This document shows, piece by piece, positions 4,515 through 7,028 of a stretch of 7,028 nt of DNA. How positions within the stretch are numbered: position 1 is the first letter of the stretch; the number at the start of each line of letters is the position of its first letter. Source of the stretch: JASHVB01 sp049522565 (GTDB taxonomy: Bacteria > Pseudomonadota > Alphaproteobacteria > Acetobacterales > Acetobacteraceae); NCBI GenBank assembly GCA_049522565.1, contig JBEKNT010000369.1, positions 1 to 7,028 of the forward strand, written 5' to 3'. A model generated the notes under the pieces. The model was not told the origin of the DNA. It did no database searches and saw only the letters and a list, made by a program, of their open reading frames with translations. The translations under genes and the position numbers were made by a program.

Positions 4515-6836
4515 CTACGCGACCGCCACCGCCTCGGCGAGGAACGTCTCCAGCGCCCGGACATACCCTCGATCGCGAAACGCACGGTATTTGCGCGCCG
4601 CCACCGCCTCCCGCACCCGCATGCGCCACACGGCATCGACGGCAAGACGGGCAGCGATCGCCACATACTCATCCGGCGACCCGGCAATCGTCTCCTCGCA
4701 GCCGATCCGGCGCAGGATCGCAGCGGTATGGCGACCGCGCATGAACCGGCCAGGCAGCGTCACGATCGCCGGGTTCTGCACCAGGCAGTCCAGCGTGGAC
4801 TTGCCGCCCGACCAGCCCGGCGGGTCGAGGATGACGTCCGCCAGCCCGGCCACGCCGATAAACTGGGCGTGCGGCATCGCGGGCAGGATGACGCAGTACC
4901 GCCCCGCGTCCAGCCCGGATGCCGCGAACGCACGACCAAGACGATCGCGAAACAGCGCCGTCAAGGCGGCGGTCACAGTGGTCACGAAAACGAACCGGCA
5001 GGCCCCTACCGTCGCCGCGATGCGCGGGAAAACCCAGTCGTATTGCGGCAAATACTTGAACAGCGACTGACCCGACCAGAACACCGGAACCGCCGGATCA
5101 AGGCCGAGCGCCGCGCGATCCATCGCCAGCGGGGGCGTTTCGTGCAGCGTGTAATGCAGTCCGAGCCGCGGCAGCCGCACCAGCCGCTCGGTGTAGTGCG
5201 CCGCCGCATCCGGCGGTTCCATGAGGTCGCTGGAGAGGAAATAGTCCACCGTCGGCATGCCCGTGGTCTCGGGATGTCCCCAGGCCACGCACTGCACCGG
5301 CGCCAGCCGCTGGGCCGCCAGCCACCCGGCAATCGGGTCCATGCCGACTTCCGGATAGAGCACGACGTCGAGTGCCGCATCGGTAACCGCCTCGCGCCAC
5401 GCGGCCTTGGAGGGCAGGCCCTGCACGAACCGATCGCACAATCCGGCCGCCAGTTGCGTCACCTTGTCCGCGGTCCGGCTGGTGTGGAAGCCGATCACCT
5501 CGAAGCGGTCGCGGTCGATTTCCGTCAGCCAGCCTTGCAGAAACAGCTTGAACACCGTGTGGGAGCTGAAAAATCCGCTGACAATGCCCAGCCGGATGCG
5601 TGCACCCGCCGATGGGCGCGGCGCGAGCAGTGCCGCCGGTTGCGTTGCCGCCAAAATCCGCGAAACCAGCCGGCCATAGATGGCTTGCGGCACCACATCG
5701 TTCTCGCCCTGATACGGCAGATAGAACGGCGGGATGCCGATCACGTCGGCGACCGAGCGCATCACGCCGGGTTCCGCGACCGACGCTGCGAGACGTTCCA
5801 GCGCCACCACATAGCGCCGCCGGCGCACCAGGACTTCTGCCTCCGAGCGATAGATGACGGGGAGTTGCGCCAGGCAGGCGGCGACCCGGCAGGCACCGTG
5901 CAGCGGGTCCGCGGCGACCCCGACCTCCAGGCTATCCACCGCGTCGTCGGTGCGGCCCTCGAAGCGCAGCAGTTCGCCGCGGCTGAAATAGGGCCCGGGA
6001 TCGGCAGGCTTCAGCGCGATCGCCCGGTCGTAGCTTGCCAACGCTTCCTGCGGACGCTCCAGAGTTCGCAACACGCGCCCGCGATCCCAGTACGCCGCCG
6101 CGTAGTCGGGTTGCAACGCAATCGCCCGATCGTAGCTCGCCAGCGCCTCGTCGGGACGCTCCAGCTCCGCCAGCGCGTTGCCGCGGCCGGCGTGCGCTTC
6201 CGCATAGTCGGGGTCGAGGGCGATGGCTGTGTCGTAACTCGCCAATGCTGCTTCGATGCGCAGCAGATCCAACAACGCGTTGCCGCGATTGCTATAGGCG
6301 GCCGCGTATTCGGGTTTCAGGGCGATCGCCCTGTCGTAACTCGCCACCGCCTCTGCGAACCGCTCCACTTTTCGTAGAACGATGCCGCGATTGTTGTGGC
6401 CGACCGCATAGTCCGGCTTCAGCGCGATCGCTTGATCGAAGCCCGCCAGCGCTTCATCGAGCCGCCCGAGTTCCCGAAATGCATCGCCGCGGTTGTTGTA
6501 CGCCTCCGCATAGTCCGGTTCCAGAGCGATCGCCTGGTCGAAATCCCCCAGCGCTTCGTCAAGCCGCCCCAGCTTCTGCAATGCAATGGCACGGTTGTTG
6601 TGCGCGGCGGCCGATGCATTCAACGCGATCGCGCTGCCGATCAATGCGACGGCGCTGTCCAGCCGGCCGCATTGCAGGGCGGTAACACCCAGGAGATGCC
6701 ACGCCTCGGCATGCGTCGGCTGCTGCCGCAGGACCTCGAGATAGACGCGCTCCGCGTCCGCTAGCCGGCCTTGGCGGTGCAGGGCCAGACCTTGCTGGAA
6801 TCCGGCGTCCGGCGGGGCTGCATCTGGCTCTTGCAC
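4515..6836 (-). CDS. TPR-repeat SPINDLY/OGT-like glycosyltransferase (GT41-type)
   Basis: A 773-residue fusion of a TPR superhelix and a glycosyltransferase, probably cytoplasmic since no signal peptide or membrane segment is seen. Nine 34-residue TPRs span about 10-313; repeats 3-8 (76-279) are near-regular copies around NNRGxAL, LxRxDEALASYDRAIALxPDYA. A linker (314-410) contains FYLPYQGENDVV. The catalytic part shows IRLGIVSGFFSSHT (414-427), DVVLYPEVGMDP (490-501), VQCVAWGHPETTGMPTVDYFLSSD (514-537), YTERLVRLP (548-556), FWSGQSLFKYLP (586-597), GWSGGKSTLDCL (674-685) and LPGRFMRGRH (694-703). H426 and K594 align with human OGT H498 and K842, the latter a UDP contact. The likely reaction is sugar transfer from a nucleotide sugar to protein, substrate unknown. 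Start is a GTG with a rather distant GAGGG; no alternative Met occurs for hundreds of residues. Confidence 0.9.
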   Translation of the reverse strand: MQEPDAAPPDAGFQQGLALHRQGRLADAERVYLEVLRQQPTHAEAWHLLGVTALQCGRLDSAVALIGSAIALNASAAAHNNRAIALQKLGRLDEALGDFDQAIALEPDYAEAYNNRGDAFRELGRLDEALAGFDQAIALKPDYAVGHNNRGIVLRKVERFAEAVASYDRAIALKPEYAAAYSNRGNALLDLLRIEAALASYDTAIALDPDYAEAHAGRGNALAELERPDEALASYDRAIALQPDYAAAYWDRGRVLRTLERPQEALASYDRAIALKPADPGPYFSRGELLRFEGRTDDAVDSLEVGVAADPLHGACRVAACLAQLPVIYRSEAEVLVRRRRYVVALERLAASVAEPGVMRSVADVIGIPPFYLPYQGENDVVPQAIYGRLVSRILAATQPAALLAPRPSAGARIRLGIVSGFFSSHTVFKLFLQGWLTEIDRDRFEVIGFHTSRTADKVTQLAAGLCDRFVQGLPSKAAWREAVTDAALDVVLYPEVGMDPIAGWLAAQRLAPVQCVAWGHPETTGMPTVDYFLSSDLMEPPDAAAHYTERLVRLPRLGLHYTLHETPPLAMDRAALGLDPAVPVFWSGQSLFKYLPQYDWVFPRIAATVGACRFVFVTTVTAALTALFRDRLGRAFAASGLDAGRYCVILPAMPHAQFIGVAGLADVILDPPGWSGGKSTLDCLVQNPAIVTLPGRFMRGRHTAAILRRIGCEETIAGSPDEYVAIAARLAVDAVWRMRVREAVAARKYRAFRDRGYVRALETFLAEAVAVA
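6000..6611 (-). repeat. six tandem 102-bp TPR-coding units
   Basis: This segment encodes TPR units 3 to 8 (residues 76-279) of the glycosyltransferase, an exact 34-codon period with no insertions. Phrases such as ALASYDRAIAL and AIALKPDYA recur, and the DNA itself is similar from unit to unit, so unequal recombination or slippage could change the repeat number between strains. Confidence 0.8.
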
Positions 6837-6920
6837 GTGTGACGGAATCCCTCGACCGGCTACCGATGCCGATGGTAAATAAGATGGCCGGCGCGGGGCA
6901 ATCGGGTGGACGAAGGAAGC

Positions 6921-6993
6921 TCAGGGCTCTGCCCTGAAACCCGCCAGGGGGGCTTTGCCCCCCTGAACCCCCCAGCAAAGGCGCAGCCTTTGC
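6921..6993. repeat. cluster of three perfect 3-nt-loop hairpins
   Basis: Three consecutive exact inverted repeats: TCAGGGC/GCCCTGA with loop TCT (6921-6937); CAGGGGGGC/GCCCCCCTG with loop TTT (6945-6965); GCAAAGGC/GCCTTTGC with loop GCA (6975-6993). The spacers are AAACCCG-like and AACCCCCCA-like. The element lies about 85 bp upstream of the glycosyltransferase start and near the window edge. It resembles dispersed intergenic hairpin elements of Acetobacteraceae-type genomes (from memory). It could also act as a transcription terminator for a gene beyond the right edge. Confidence 0.75.
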
Positions 6994-7028
6994 AATCCAT
7001 CCGTTGGAGCGGTTGGACGGAAGGGGGC

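Noticed and set aside
4728..6377. 549-codon open frame on the + strand opposite the glycosyltransferase
   Set aside because: Antisense shadow of the TPR/GT41 gene; low-complexity R/H/Q/A composition that repeats with the TPR period and no family resemblance.
6000..6611. Intergenic satellite or CRISPR-like repeat
   Set aside because: The 102-bp period is exactly 34 codons and encodes TPR units, so the repetition is explained by protein structure.
6860..6900. Promoter of the glycosyltransferase gene in the AT-richer patch
   Set aside because: A TTGCCC and a TATTTA can be seen on the - strand, but they are only 14 bp apart, too close for a sigma70 promoter.
6921..6993. CRISPR array
   Set aside because: The three hairpins differ in sequence and there are no equal-length spacers between identical repeats; no cas gene is present.

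Overview
The window comes from a very GC-rich bacterial chromosome, most likely an alphaproteobacterium of the Rhodospirillales/Acetobacteraceae type. The evidence is a 41-residue, zinc-motif-free ribosomal protein L36 of the alphaproteobacterial form, strongly GC-ending codons, EtfBA of the mitochondrial/alphaproteobacterial kind, and an intergenic cluster of GC-rich hairpins of a style I associate with this group. The taxonomic call is inference from memory, not a search.

Left part (1-936): about 500 bases without a convincing gene hold a perfect 16-bp palindrome at the edge, a large inverted repeat (170-213) and an array of three 22-bp tandem repeats (367-432). A good sigma70-type promoter (449-477) follows, then rpmJ (511-636). 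A second consensus-like promoter (820-849) leads into the metabolic operon.

Central operon (937-3555, + strand): etfB, etfA and a 3-hydroxybutyryl-CoA dehydrogenase gene lie 3 bp and 0 bp apart. EtfBA collects electrons from acyl-CoA dehydrogenases and passes them to ETF:quinone oxidoreductase. The third enzyme oxidises (or forms) 3-hydroxyacyl-CoA. Together they serve short-chain fatty-acid, butyrate or polyhydroxybutyrate turnover. All diagnostic cofactor and catalytic residues are present.

Right part (3556-7028, genes on - strand): after a gene-poor gap comes a two-gene module of uncharacterised families, DUF4160 followed by DUF2442, overlapping by 17 bp. Next is a 773-residue protein with about nine TPR repeats and a C-terminal SPINDLY/OGT-like (GT41-type) glycosyltransferase domain. 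Its upstream region carries three consecutive perfect hairpins, each with a 3-nt loop.

Most of the window is ordinary core metabolism. The parts that invite a second look are the DUF4160/DUF2442 pair, the 22-bp array in front of the rpmJ promoter, the three-hairpin element, and a perfect Shine-Dalgarno sequence at 3771-3778 with no recognisable gene behind it. I found no CRISPR array, tRNA, rRNA, transposase or clear phage gene.
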